This document shows, piece by piece, positions 52,446-61,789 of a stretch of DNA of 64,000 bases (positions are counted from its first letter, which is position 1; the number at the start of each line of letters is the position of its first letter). Origin of the DNA: Saccharibacter sp. 17.LH.SD (lineage in GTDB: Bacteria > Pseudomonadota > Alphaproteobacteria > Acetobacterales > Acetobacteraceae); the NCBI RefSeq assembly GCF_009834805.1, contig NZ_WVHO01000010.1, positions 310,001 to 374,000 on the forward strand. The letters run 5' to 3'. The notes under the pieces are model-generated. The model searched no databases, was not told the origin of the DNA, and worked only from the letters and a program-made list of their open reading frames with translations. The position numbers and the translations under genes are program-made.

Positions 52446-53855
52446 TTACGCGTCTGTTTTTTGCTTATTGGTTTCGTTTTTCAAACGATTTTTGCGATAC
52501 CAACTGTTGAATGTCTCTTTAACAGGATGCGGTAATTCGCGATGCTTACCCCATGGATTGAGATAATTATATAAAACGAAGCGTGGCATCGTTTTTAAAG
52601 CTACCTCTGTTCCCTCAATGGATAAGCGATAAAGTTTTGGTTGCGCTAAAAGACGCCCCGCCATCTTCATAATTTCGCGTTTTACAAATGGAATTTCATG
52701 TCGCTCCGCTAGAATACGACGCCATTTATAAAGCTGCTCATGAATATCAATTTTTACAGGACAGACATTCGTACAACTGCCATTCATCGTTGACGCAAAT
52801 GGCAATGTGCTAAATTTGCGTTCATTAAATGTCGGATCGATAATCGCGCCGATCGGTCCTGAATAGACAGACCCATAAGATTGCCCGCCTGAACGACGAT
52901 AAACCGGGCATGTATTCATACACGCGCCACACCGAATACATTTCAGTGATGACCAAAAGTCAGGTAAAGCAACGCGTTCGGAACGCCCATTATCAACAAG
53001 AATAACATGCATTTCACCGCCTTTTTTAGGACCGCGAAAATGCGTTGTGTATTGCGTGATGGGAGACCCGAGCGCACTCCGCGACAAAAGACGAATAAAC
53101 ACACCGAGATCCGCCATCCGCGGTACAAGCCGCTCAATCCCTAATGTCGCAATATGAACATTGGGAAGATTAGCGCTTAAATCAGCATTTCCCTCATTGG
53201 TGCACACCACGAAGGACCCTGTCTCCGCGACAATAAAATTCCCTCCTGTCATGCCAACTTCACCGCTTAACAAGACAGGACGGGCCGCCTCACGTTGCGC
53301 TTCAGCTAATACATGCGGATCATTGACATCCGGGTCTGTTCCATAATTTTTAGCAAAGATCTTTGCAACATCACTCGTCAGTTTTTGTACCGCAGGCACA
53401 ACGACATGACTTGGCAATTGCTGATCAAGTTGCTGAATACGCTCCCCTAAATCAGTTTCTGTTACTGTGATTCCTTGTGGCTCTAAATGCTCTCGCATTT
53501 CACATTCATCCGTAATCATCGACTTACTCTTGATGATTGAATGTGCATCATGCTTTTTCATAATCTCAGCAACAATTCGATTATGCTCAGCTCCATCACG
53601 CGCCCAATGCACATGGATGCCGTTTTTAAGAGCATTTCGTTCAAATTGCTCGAGATAATCAGGTAAATTCGCGAGTGTGTGTTCCTTAATGCGTGATGCT
53701 TCTGTACGTAGCTCTTCCCACTCTGGAAGCTCATGCATTTGTTGATCACGCTTCTGGCGCATATCCCACAGACGTTCATCATGGAAAAGACGATGAGCGT
53801 CATCTTCCAAAAATTTTGCTGCATTCTTTGCATGGGGAACAGGTTTTACTCTCAC
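52446..53855 (-). CDS. lutB: lactate utilisation iron-sulfur protein LutB
   Basis: A 469-residue protein with an N-terminal LUD domain and C-terminal ferredoxin-type clusters: CIRCGACMNTCPVYR and CTNVCPVKIDIHEQL. GEVGMTGGNFIVAETGSFV and NEGNADL lie in the LUD part. It passes electrons from lactate oxidation. It overlaps the lutA stop by four bases. Confidence 0.93.
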   Translation of the reverse strand: MRVKPVPHAKNAAKFLEDDAHRLFHDERLWDMRQKRDQQMHELPEWEELRTEASRIKEHTLANLPDYLEQFERNALKNGIHVHWARDGAEHNRIVAEIMKKHDAHSIIKSKSMITDECEMREHLEPQGITVTETDLGERIQQLDQQLPSHVVVPAVQKLTSDVAKIFAKNYGTDPDVNDPHVLAEAQREAARPVLLSGEVGMTGGNFIVAETGSFVVCTNEGNADLSANLPNVHIATLGIERLVPRMADLGVFIRLLSRSALGSPITQYTTHFRGPKKGGEMHVILVDNGRSERVALPDFWSSLKCIRCGACMNTCPVYRRSGGQSYGSVYSGPIGAIIDPTFNERKFSTLPFASTMNGSCTNVCPVKIDIHEQLYKWRRILAERHEIPFVKREIMKMAGRLLAQPKLYRLSIEGTEVALKTMPRFVLYNYLNPWGKHRELPHPVKETFNSWYRKNRLKNETNKQKTDA

Positions 53856-54595
53856 AACTGGACTCCATTAAGAATTTCAGCAATATGAATAAATTTAATC
53901 GGCACCCCATTCCGCTCTGCACAGCCTTGCTGATGCATCATGCACGACGTATCTGCAGAGACGATATATTCTGCACCGGCCTTATTATGATCCGTAACCT
54001 TATCAAGCCCCATCCGAGCCGATACAGCTTCTTCCGTCACAGAATAAGTGCCACCAAAACCACAACACTCATCAGGTCGTTTAGGCGTAGCAAATTTAAT
54101 CCCTTCCACTGCGGAAAGAAGCGCCTTTGGTTTTGAGAAAAAAGGCTCTCTTCTTTCAGACATGCTCGCCGTACGCAACGAACGTAATGTCGCACAACTA
54201 TTATGTAGCCCAACTGTGTGAGGGAATTTAGCCCACGGGAACTCACGCACCTTCAACACATCGTGCAGAAATTCAACAAGCTCATACGTATTTTTACGTA
54301 CATGCTGCACATCCGCCGTTTGCTCCAACGCATCAAAATTATCGCGAATATGATGCACGCAACTTCCGGACGGCGAAACAATCACATCATATTTCGCAAA
54401 ATTACGAATAAAAAGAGCCTCTGTATCGTGAGCATCCTTATTACAACCAGAATTCGCCATTGGCTGGCCACAACATGTTTGCTCAGTAGGATACTCAATT
54501 TCCTGCCCAAATTTCTCAAGTAATTCGAGCGTGGCAATTCCCGTTTTCGGATAGAAAGCATCTATATAACACGGGATAAAAAGTCCTATCTTCAT
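53852..54595 (-). CDS. lutA: lactate utilisation protein LutA (CCG domains)
   Basis: About 247 residues from MKIGLFIPCYIDAFYP, with two cysteine-rich CCG motifs: TCCGQPMANSGC (about residue 50) and ECCGFGGTYS (about 190), typical of heterodisulfide-reductase-like subunits. TAGGAG precedes the ATG at 54595; a longer frame begins at 54634 but its N-terminus is not family-like. It is the first gene of the lutABC operon. Confidence 0.92.
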   Translation of the reverse strand: MKIGLFIPCYIDAFYPKTGIATLELLEKFGQEIEYPTEQTCCGQPMANSGCNKDAHDTEALFIRNFAKYDVIVSPSGSCVHHIRDNFDALEQTADVQHVRKNTYELVEFLHDVLKVREFPWAKFPHTVGLHNSCATLRSLRTASMSERREPFFSKPKALLSAVEGIKFATPKRPDECCGFGGTYSVTEEAVSARMGLDKVTDHNKAGAEYIVSADTSCMMHQQGCAERNGVPIKFIHIAEILNGVQL

Positions 54596-54667
54596 CACTA
54601 CTCCTAGAAAAAGAATATAGAAATCCCCGAACATCCATCATCATGACAGATATCCTAGAACTACAAA

Positions 54668-54685
54668 CTTGATTATGTAATCAAG
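54668..54685. promoter_or_regulatory. candidate operator dyad upstream of lutA
   Basis: CTTGATTA-TG-TAATCAAG, an 8-2-8 perfect dyad, 73 bases before lutA. Its size fits a dimeric regulator such as a GntR-type LutR, but no such gene is visible here. Confidence 0.45.
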
Positions 54686-54708
54686 CTTCAGAATTTTTAG
54701 ATAATATG

Positions 54709-54748
54709 TAACGACACAAGTAATACTATAGTATTACTTGTGTCGTTA
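54709..54748. terminator. 40-base perfect palindrome between alsS and lutA
   Basis: TAACGACACAAGTAATACTA followed directly by its exact complement, so there are 20-base arms and no loop bases. It lies 11 bases past alsS. On the minus strand only ACATATTATCT follows, without a T-tract. It could fold as a strong terminator with a short loop, or be a protein site. Confidence 0.55.
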
Positions 54749-54758
54749 TTATAGGGTA

Positions 54759-56459
54759 TTAGGCAGAGGCAGAAGTTGTTCCACCCAGATCAGCCAATGG
54801 AGCCATCAACTTTGCATTGTCTGTATAATCAACAGGGATCGCAATCACGACCGGACCCTGTGTCTCCATACCTTCACGCAACGCTGCTTTTAAGCTCTCA
54901 ACACTATTGACGTTGATCCCTTTCGCCCCACAAGAGCGCGCAAAAGCTGCAAAATCAATTGGGCCGAAGGCAACAGCCGCATCACGGCCATATTTCTTCT
55001 GCTCCTGGATCCGCACCATGTTGTAATGATGATCAACCCAGACGAGATGGATGAGATTGCTCTTCAAACGGACCGCTGTTTCGAGATCCATAGAGGACAT
55101 CATAAACCCACCATCACCAGAAACAGAAATCACCTTCTGAGCCGGGTTCACAAGGCTTGCCGCCATACCCCATGGCAGGCCAACACCCATTGTCTGTTGT
55201 CCATTGCTAATCAAAATCTGACGGGCACGGAAAGCATGCAGGTAACGTGCCAACCAAATATGAAAAGAACCCATGTCAAAGCACAATGTGACATCCTGCT
55301 CCACAAAGGACTTCATCACTTCCACAACCTCGAGTGGATGCAGCATTCCCTGTTGGGTGCTCCGTGCATTCGCAAATTCTTTCTTTTGCGCGGCACGATA
55401 AGCTTCCAGAATCTTCGTCAATTCTGCTGCAGGCTCAAGCTTCCCTACCTCATGAGTGAGCTGCTTAATCGTCAGTGCAATACCGCCAATGAGTTCAATT
55501 GATGGGTTAAACGCATTGTCGAGTAACGCTGGTACAGCATCAACATTGATGATCGGACGACCAGGCTTATGATTCCACAAAATTGGATCATACTCGATTG
55601 GGTTATAACCAACCGTGATCACGAGGTCAGCTTCTTGCAGCAAATGATCGCCATGCTGGTTGCGGAACAGCCCAATACGCCCACCAAAGTAAGGCAAAAG
55701 ATCATGGGAAATCGCACCAGCGGCCTGATAGCATCCGACAACCGGCACATGCGCCGCCTTCACAAAATGCCGCACAGCATCAGCATTCTCTGGCGTACTG
55801 GCCAACATGCCTAATAGAACAACAGGCTTCTTGGCGGCCTTAATCGCACGTGCCGCTTCTTTAATCTCAGATTCAGGAGCTGGACCCGCTTTCGGCGCCT
55901 CACGGTCCGCTAGAACCGCTTGCTCTGCTGGCAATGACAACACGTCCATTGGGATGCTCACAAATGCTCCACCTGGACGCCCACCTTCTGCGGCACGGAA
56001 AGCATTTGCAATGATCTCAGAAGTTGCTGCTGGAGCCCCAATTTCAGCACTATATTTGGTGACAGGGCGAAGCATGCTGACCGTATCCATGCTCTGGTGC
56101 GTTAATTTCACCAGATCAGCCCGCCCCACAGCACCACCAATAGCGAGCATAGGGTCTGCCTCGGAGGTCGCGGTAGCTAATCCAGTCGTCAGGTTCGAAA
56201 CACCTGGCCCAGAGGTCGCAATCGCAACACCAGCTTTTCCTGTAATGCGGCCAAGACCACCCGCAATAAACGCCGCATTTTGCTCGTGGCGTGTCACGAC
56301 GGTTTCAATGTGAGAATCTTCCAACGCTTCAAAAAGACGGTCAATCTTAGCGCCTGGAATACCAAACACATGTTTAATGCCATGCGCTTCTAAGTTACGA
56401 ACGACAAGTTCAGCGGCGCAAGGAGCATCTGCCTTTGTTTTCTTCTGAGTCATATCCAA
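54759..56459 (-). CDS. alsS: catabolic acetolactate synthase
   Basis: TPP-dependent enzyme joining two pyruvates into 2-acetolactate on the way to acetoin. The N-terminus has GIKHVFGIPGAKID; the activating Glu is in VTRHEQNAAF; ATSGPGVSNL and the catabolic-type LTHQSMDTVSM follow; the TPP motif is VSGDGGFMMSS with HHYNMV. HQSMDT rather than the anabolic form, plus the partner alsD, favours catabolic AlsS/BudB. There is no FAD-linked regulatory subunit gene nearby. It is 566 residues long and follows alsD by 78 bases. Confidence 0.94.
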   Translation of the reverse strand: MDMTQKKTKADAPCAAELVVRNLEAHGIKHVFGIPGAKIDRLFEALEDSHIETVVTRHEQNAAFIAGGLGRITGKAGVAIATSGPGVSNLTTGLATATSEADPMLAIGGAVGRADLVKLTHQSMDTVSMLRPVTKYSAEIGAPAATSEIIANAFRAAEGGRPGGAFVSIPMDVLSLPAEQAVLADREAPKAGPAPESEIKEAARAIKAAKKPVVLLGMLASTPENADAVRHFVKAAHVPVVGCYQAAGAISHDLLPYFGGRIGLFRNQHGDHLLQEADLVITVGYNPIEYDPILWNHKPGRPIINVDAVPALLDNAFNPSIELIGGIALTIKQLTHEVGKLEPAAELTKILEAYRAAQKKEFANARSTQQGMLHPLEVVEVMKSFVEQDVTLCFDMGSFHIWLARYLHAFRARQILISNGQQTMGVGLPWGMAASLVNPAQKVISVSGDGGFMMSSMDLETAVRLKSNLIHLVWVDHHYNMVRIQEQKKYGRDAAVAFGPIDFAAFARSCGAKGINVNSVESLKAALREGMETQGPVVIAIPVDYTDNAKLMAPLADLGGTTSASA

Positions 56460-56537
56460 AATCCTACGTTACGACCTACGGAAGAAATCAAAAGGAGACC
56501 GCAGGCCAAAAAAGTTAAGAAAAATCAAAAATACTAA

Positions 56538-57287
56538 TCAACCACCTTCGGCCGTGCGAATAGCTTCACTCAACCCCGCTGGCAGCAACTCTGCTTCCGC
56601 AAACTCTTTCGTTCTCGGTAAAGAAATTTCCAAATCTGATATACGCGCCACCTCAAGCTTTCCACGCTTTACGCGGTAATCAGTGACATGGCCGCCATGT
56701 TTACGGTCATCACTCAGGACGTGAAGATGATAGCCCGCCACGTTAATACCTTGCATGTATTTCGGTGTGCGGAAACCTAGCATTAATCCCGTAATGTTAT
56801 TCATGGTGAAAGTTGGTTGCTTCGCAACAACTTCTAACATCCCCGGATAAGGACGGCACTGACAGAAAACCGTCCGTGTATCGACCTTCTCAAATTCACC
56901 TGTGAAGCGAACAGCACCAAACAAATTGGGGTTATCAAGCAACTTATTAACGAGCGCCTCGAAAGCTTCCTTATCAAGAGGCTCATCAATCGTTACCGTC
57001 TGCTCGGGCTCAAAGCGAGTCACACAGGCAAAAGGCGTCTTCAAATCACTCGGAACATCTGAAGCGATTCCCTGTGAACGGAACTGGCGGACCTCACCAT
57101 CGGTGACAATCATCTCGCCATCCAAAGCATTAAAGGTACCTAGACCAAAATCGCCATGCTTTAGCAATTCATCCATGGTCATCTCACCGTCATAAACGGC
57201 ATCTAACAACGCTGCCATGGTCGATGTCTGGAAAAGACGGTTCGTCGGCAGTGACGATGATGCGCCTTTACCTGAACGTTGAGTCAT
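56538..57287 (-). CDS. alsD: alpha-acetolactate decarboxylase
   Basis: Converts 2-acetolactate to acetoin. The zinc-ligand histidines appear in GYHLHVLSDDRKHGGH. LGTFNALDGEMIV (N-terminal domain) and GLMLGFRTPKYMQG are also conserved. There are 249 residues. It is the first gene before alsS, as in the budA-budB order of enterobacteria, and a LysR gene lies divergent from it 101 bases away, like budR. Confidence 0.94.
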   Translation of the reverse strand: MTQRSGKGASSSLPTNRLFQTSTMAALLDAVYDGEMTMDELLKHGDFGLGTFNALDGEMIVTDGEVRQFRSQGIASDVPSDLKTPFACVTRFEPEQTVTIDEPLDKEAFEALVNKLLDNPNLFGAVRFTGEFEKVDTRTVFCQCRPYPGMLEVVAKQPTFTMNNITGLMLGFRTPKYMQGINVAGYHLHVLSDDRKHGGHVTDYRVKRGKLEVARISDLEISLPRTKEFAEAELLPAGLSEAIRTAEGG

Positions 57288-57366
57288 ATGGCCCCCTAAT
57301 TTCGTTTACCGGGGGTCACTTTAAAGGCAGTTACCCTGCACTTCAAATATATACTTACAAGCGTGA

Positions 57367-57385
57367 CCATATATTTTATATATGG
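57367..57385. promoter_or_regulatory. dyad in the alsD-lysR intergenic region
   Basis: CCATATAT-TTT-ATATATGG, an 8-3-8 perfect dyad that lies just before the LysR start. Its position and AT content fit a LysR-type autoregulatory binding site, and it could overlap the promoter. Confidence 0.45.
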
Positions 57386-57388
57386 GTT

Positions 57389-58303
57389 ATGGACATCAGA
57401 CATTTCCGATATTTCGTCGCCATTGCTGAGACAGGGAGCATTACACGTGCCGCTGAACGCCTCGGCATGGAACAACCGCCCCTCAGCCAACAAATTCGCC
57501 GTTTGGAGGAAGATCTAGGAGTCTCTCTTTTTCGGCGTCAAACAAGAGGCGTTGTCCTCACCGAGGAAGGACGTAATCTACTCCCACGCGCTCGATTGAT
57601 TCTCGATTTACGACGACAATTTATCGAAACAGCTCATGGACTTGCCCGTGGAGAGCAAGGACATTTACGTATTGGGCTCGCAGGAGCGATCCCTTTACTT
57701 CCCGCTATCCCCTTCGCTATCCGGCAATTTCGCACTATTGCGCCGAGTGTGACTCTTTCCTTGGAGGAAAGTAATACTCCAGCTCTATGTGAAGCGCTGC
57801 TTGCCCATAAAATAGACATTGCTGTGCTTCGCCCTCCCGTGCCAGACCCAGAACGTGTACAGGTCATTCCCCTTCTGGATGAGCCAACACTCATTGCTCT
57901 GCCTAAAGGGCATCCTCTGACAGACCAGCCGCGCCTACATCTTCATCAACTCAAAGATGAACCTCTCATTATTTTCCCACGGGAATTGGGACCAGGTTTT
58001 TATGATGCTATTCTCGCCGCTTATCAAAATGCAGGCATCACACCCCCCCTAGGACAACAAGCTCCCCAAGTTGCCGGGACTATTCCTCTCGTCGCTGCGG
58101 GGTTGGGCATTTCCATCGTCCCTCAATCTCTGCACCAGCTTCACACGGGGGGTGTAACATTCCACCAAATTCATCATCCAGCACCCTCAGCCAGCCTTGC
58201 CATTGGACTCCGTAAAGAGAACTCAACTCCGTTGGTCACTCATTTCAGCCAGATGCTTCAACAAATATTCCTGAAGGGAGATCCATCCCCTCCCGAACAG
58301 TAA
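57389..58303 (+). CDS. LysR-family regulator (BudR/AlsR-like by position)
   Basis: About 304 residues starting MDIRHFRYFVAIAETGSITR, with HTH GMEQPPLSQQIRRLEED and effector domain from ~90 (LRIGLAGAIPLLPAIPF). AlsR/BudR activate acetoin genes in response to acetate; divergence from alsD makes that the best guess. The frame continues upstream to 57224 over alsD, but that extension is unlikely. Confidence 0.88.
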   Translation: MDIRHFRYFVAIAETGSITRAAERLGMEQPPLSQQIRRLEEDLGVSLFRRQTRGVVLTEEGRNLLPRARLILDLRRQFIETAHGLARGEQGHLRIGLAGAIPLLPAIPFAIRQFRTIAPSVTLSLEESNTPALCEALLAHKIDIAVLRPPVPDPERVQVIPLLDEPTLIALPKGHPLTDQPRLHLHQLKDEPLIIFPRELGPGFYDAILAAYQNAGITPPLGQQAPQVAGTIPLVAAGLGISIVPQSLHQLHTGGVTFHQIHHPAPSASLAIGLRKENSTPLVTHFSQMLQQIFLKGDPSPPEQ

Positions 58304-58310
58304 ACCACAT

Positions 58311-58344
58311 AAAAAAAACACCGCTTCATCGTGATGAAGCGGTG
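58311..58344 (-). terminator. intrinsic terminator of gapR
   Basis: CACCGCTTCATC/GATGAAGCGGTG, 12-bp stem with a two-base loop. On the minus strand it is followed by TGTTTTTTTTATG. It lies 37 bases past the gapR stop and also directly after the LysR gene on the other strand. Confidence 0.93.
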
Positions 58345-58381
58345 CGTTCTACCTGATACACAGTATTGCCGTGCACCCTCA

Positions 58382-58648
58382 TTACATCCCTAGAGCACGC
58401 CGATAAATATCAAGAAGCGTTTCTTGCTCCTCTACTTCTGCCGGTTCCTGCTTACGCAGCTTCAAGATTTGCTTAATTACTTTTACATCAAACCCAGCAG
58501 ATTTTGCCTCGGTAAAAATATCACGGATATCACTTCCCAACGCCTTACGCTCTTCTTCCAAACGCTCGACACGCTCAATGATTGATCGCAAACGATCTGC
58601 AGCAATGCCTCCTGTCGCCGCACCATCAGAGCTATGATTCATATCCAT
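58382..58648 (-). CDS. gapR: GapR family (DUF2312) nucleoid-associated protein
   Basis: An 88-residue helical protein: LRSIIERVERLEEERKALGS, DIRDIFTEAKSAGFDVKVIK and LRKQEPAEVEEQETLLDIYR match DUF2312. GapR binds AT-rich, overtwisted DNA ahead of forks in Caulobacter. The family is almost confined to alphaproteobacteria. Confidence 0.93.
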   Translation of the reverse strand: MDMNHSSDGAATGGIAADRLRSIIERVERLEEERKALGSDIRDIFTEAKSAGFDVKVIKQILKLRKQEPAEVEEQETLLDIYRRALGM

Positions 58649-58968
58649 GCTTTTCTCTCTCCATTTCTACCGAATCTCACCAAACTATGAGCGCGGCTTA
58701 TCCTGCACAACCAAAATGGTCAACGCTCAATAAATCATGTTCTCAAAAGTGATGAAGCTAAGCTCTTACCGGATGAAAGCTATGCGCCTTCATGCTCCAT
58801 CCTCTCCTGCAATATGCTTTTTATATTCCCCCCAGAATGCTAGCATAGGGCGTCTTGACAGAAAGTAAGACAAAACGAGATTAAGAGGGACCATTAAGGA
58901 TTGCTTTTCAAATATGAGCGCTCTTGCAGCCTGTTTGATCAGCATCCAGACAGGAAGGGTCATCCACT
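58649..58968. other. intergenic region between gapR and zwf
   Basis: 320 bases between divergent genes. Apart from the zwf promoter candidate I see no coding frame, hairpin or repeat. Confidence 0.5.
58855..58883 (+). promoter_or_regulatory. candidate zwf promoter
   Basis: TTGACA at 58855-58860 (consensus), 17-base spacer, AGATTA as -10 (GATTAA overlaps it). The start of zwf is about 85 bases downstream. Confidence 0.4.
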
Positions 58969-60444
58969 ATGCCAAACTCACAACAGACCGCTCCGTTTGA
59001 TTACGTAATCTTTGGCGCTACAGGCGACCTCATGATGCGTAAGCTGATTCCTGCACTTTATAATCAGCTCCGCGTCGGTCATGTCCCCGAAAATGCTCGT
59101 ATTATCGGCTCGGCCCGTTCAGACCTCGCTCATGATGAGTATATTTCACGTGCCCGTTCTGCGTTGGAAAACTTCCTTCCAACAGCACATAGAGACGCTA
59201 ATCTCATTGAGCGCTTTCTTAAAAAATTCCAGTATATCGCCATCGATAGCACAAAGAGCGATGACAAGAACTGGAGTGTTCTAAAAGAAACACTCGACCA
59301 GATGCCAGCTGATCGCATCCGTGTCTTCTATTTCTCAACGGCACCGCAGCTCTTCGAATCGATTAGCGAAAATCTCCACACGCATAATCTCATCACTGAA
59401 AATTCACGCGTTGTGCTGGAAAAACCCATTGGGACAGACAGCGCTTCAGCGCGGGCTATCAATGATGGCGTTAGCCGTTTCTTCAATGAAAAACAGATTT
59501 TCCGTATTGACCACTATCTCGGTAAAGAAGCTGTGCAAGATATCCTTGCCCTACGCTTTGCAAACCCACCCCTGAATGCTGTTTGGTCAAGCGACTATAT
59601 CAAGAACATTCAGATCACAGCAGCTGAGACCGTTGGTGTCGAGGGGCGTGCTTCCTACTACGATACATCGGGTGCACTGCGCGACATGATCCAAAATCAT
59701 TTGCTACAGGTTCTAAGCCTGTGTGCGATGGAACCGCCAGAATCAATGGACGCTGACGCCATCCGTGATGCAAAGGTTAATGTCCTCAAAGCACTACGGC
59801 CTATCCCTGAAAATAAAGTAAGCACGGAAACGATCCGTGCCCAGTATGGGAAAGGCATTCTTGATGGCAATAAAGTACCTGGTTACCTAGAAGAACTCGG
59901 CACTGAGAGCCATACGGAAACCTATGCGGCTATACGCGCTTACGTGGATACACCTCGTTGGAAGGATGTGCCCTTCTATATCCGCACAGCCAAACGCTCG
60001 GCGCGCAAAGTAAGCGAAGTGGTCGTGACCTTCAAAAAGGGAACCTCTCAGCTTTTTGCCGATAAACCAGGAGCAGACCGTCTGGTTATCCGGATTCAAC
60101 CCAATGAAGGGTTCGAATTCACTCTTAATGAAAAAAATCCTTCCACAGCGCCTTTCACTTTACAGAGAACCACTCTGCAAAGTCGTTTCGCACCAGCCGA
60201 TGGCTCACTCATTCCAGATTCCTATGAGCGCCTCATGCTGGATGCTGTTCGTGGCTATCCTGCTCTCTTTATCCGACGTGATGAAGTTGAGGCTGCATGG
60301 GCGTGGGTTGAGCCAACCCTCAAAGTATGGGCCGATAATAAAGTTCCTATGGAAACCTATCCAGCTGGCTCTCATGGCCCAGAAGAGGCGCGACACTTCA
60401 TTAATGCCACAGGCGATCAGTGGCATGAAAATATGAAGGACTAA
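58969..60444 (+). CDS. zwf: glucose-6-phosphate dehydrogenase
   Basis: First enzyme of the oxidative pentose phosphate pathway, producing NADPH and 6-phosphogluconolactone. NADP motif IFGATGDLMMRKL near the N-terminus, substrate/catalytic motif RIDHYLGKEAVQD (with the His and Lys) near residue 180. The length of 491 is standard. AGGAAGG precedes the ATG. Here it stands outside a zwf-edd-pgl cluster. Confidence 0.96.
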   Translation: MPNSQQTAPFDYVIFGATGDLMMRKLIPALYNQLRVGHVPENARIIGSARSDLAHDEYISRARSALENFLPTAHRDANLIERFLKKFQYIAIDSTKSDDKNWSVLKETLDQMPADRIRVFYFSTAPQLFESISENLHTHNLITENSRVVLEKPIGTDSASARAINDGVSRFFNEKQIFRIDHYLGKEAVQDILALRFANPPLNAVWSSDYIKNIQITAAETVGVEGRASYYDTSGALRDMIQNHLLQVLSLCAMEPPESMDADAIRDAKVNVLKALRPIPENKVSTETIRAQYGKGILDGNKVPGYLEELGTESHTETYAAIRAYVDTPRWKDVPFYIRTAKRSARKVSEVVVTFKKGTSQLFADKPGADRLVIRIQPNEGFEFTLNEKNPSTAPFTLQRTTLQSRFAPADGSLIPDSYERLMLDAVRGYPALFIRRDEVEAAWAWVEPTLKVWADNKVPMETYPAGSHGPEEARHFINATGDQWHENMKD

Positions 60445-60544
60445 CGTTTCTAATACTGACCTGATTATCACCAAGGAGTACTCCCCATTTCTAAAGAAGG
60501 ACGCACTCCTTGGTTTCATTCTTTCACAAACGCAGGATATTCGT

Positions 60545-60997
60545 TTGACTGAGTCCAGTTCTCCTCGTTTAGGTCGTGGACGCACAACAAAGCCACGTTC
60601 ACTCAAACAACATTTCATGCGGCGCTTGTTGATCGTCGTGCCTGTTTTTTTGTTGATGTTTGTCATTGTGCGCAGTGGTCTTCTCGATACAGCGTATGAT
60701 CGCTTTACCTTCAACAACTTAAGTTGGTTCGATAATACCGCCCTCGTTGAACATCTGCGTACAGTCATCACTAATCGTGGTCTCAGCACACTGCCTCGGC
60801 AATGTCTTGTTTTCGTCGTTAATGGTGATGCGTCCGTTAACACGCCTGACATTGATGTATTGGGGCGGCATGGGAATAATTGCCCAGGAACAACCCCATC
60901 GGCAGATTTACTCTTTAAAATTAGGGTCAACCGCGCTGAACGTGTCATCCAAACAGATGCAGGCTCATCAGGCGTGTTCCATACTTTATCGCCTTAA
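60545..60997 (+). CDS. small single-helix membrane protein, unknown
   Basis: About 150 residues: a basic N-terminus (GRGRTTKPRSLKQHFMRR), one membrane helix (LLIVVPVFLLMFVIVRSGLL), and an extracytoplasmic domain with two cysteines (RQCLVFV and NNCPGT) that may pair. No family recognised. The frame opens with TTG; an ATG 24 codons on, before the helix, is the other option. It lies between zwf and rnpB. Confidence 0.55.
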   Translation: MTESSSPRLGRGRTTKPRSLKQHFMRRLLIVVPVFLLMFVIVRSGLLDTAYDRFTFNNLSWFDNTALVEHLRTVITNRGLSTLPRQCLVFVVNGDASVNTPDIDVLGRHGNNCPGTTPSADLLFKIRVNRAERVIQTDAGSSGVFHTLSP

Positions 60998-61057
60998 TAT
61001 GACATAATTCTTTTTCATCTCTTGACCTCTTAGCACATTCCACGCACTCTCCCCCCA

Positions 61058-61453
<396 letters not shown>

Positions 61454-61694
61454 TATATTCCCCCACAAATAAACGATACTTTTTATTGATATAAACTATA
61501 TCGATACATAAAAAAATTAGCCATATTATTTATTTTCTTTTTATAAAAATTAACTTTCAGTAAAAAAAGAAAGAGGTATTTTCTTTTAAATTAACGATAT
61601 TTATTAATTAATTATTAATTATATTTTTTATTATACTCTCAAATCAAGACATTACCTTTTCTATCTCTTTTTATCATTTTTACACGATATTTCT

Positions 61695-61723
61695 TTGACG
61701 GCACGTTCAATCCCATGTTATCC
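61695..61723 (+). promoter_or_regulatory. candidate mraZ promoter
   Basis: TTGACG at 61695-61700, 17-base spacer, then TTATCC. The -10 overlaps the second MraZ-like box, so MraZ binding would block it. Confidence 0.5.
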
Positions 61724-61746
61724 CATGAATTAACATATTTTCCCAT
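61711..61746 (+). promoter_or_regulatory. ten-base-spaced MraZ-like boxes
   Basis: TCCCAT occurs at 61711, 61721 and 61741, with a degenerate TAACAT in the 61731 position. This is a 10-base period (ATGGGA on the other strand), matching MraZ direct repeats of TGGGA-type boxes one helical turn apart upstream of mraZ. Confidence 0.65.
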
Positions 61747-61789
61747 TAGATGAGACCAACAGGCGCAAACGGGAGGCATTTCGACATTA

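Larger units (their letters stand above)
61454..61789. other. AT-rich region upstream of mraZ
   Basis: 336 bases, mostly A/T through 61670 with no coding frame or clear repeat. The last 100 bases hold the mraZ promoter and boxes. Confidence 0.6.
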
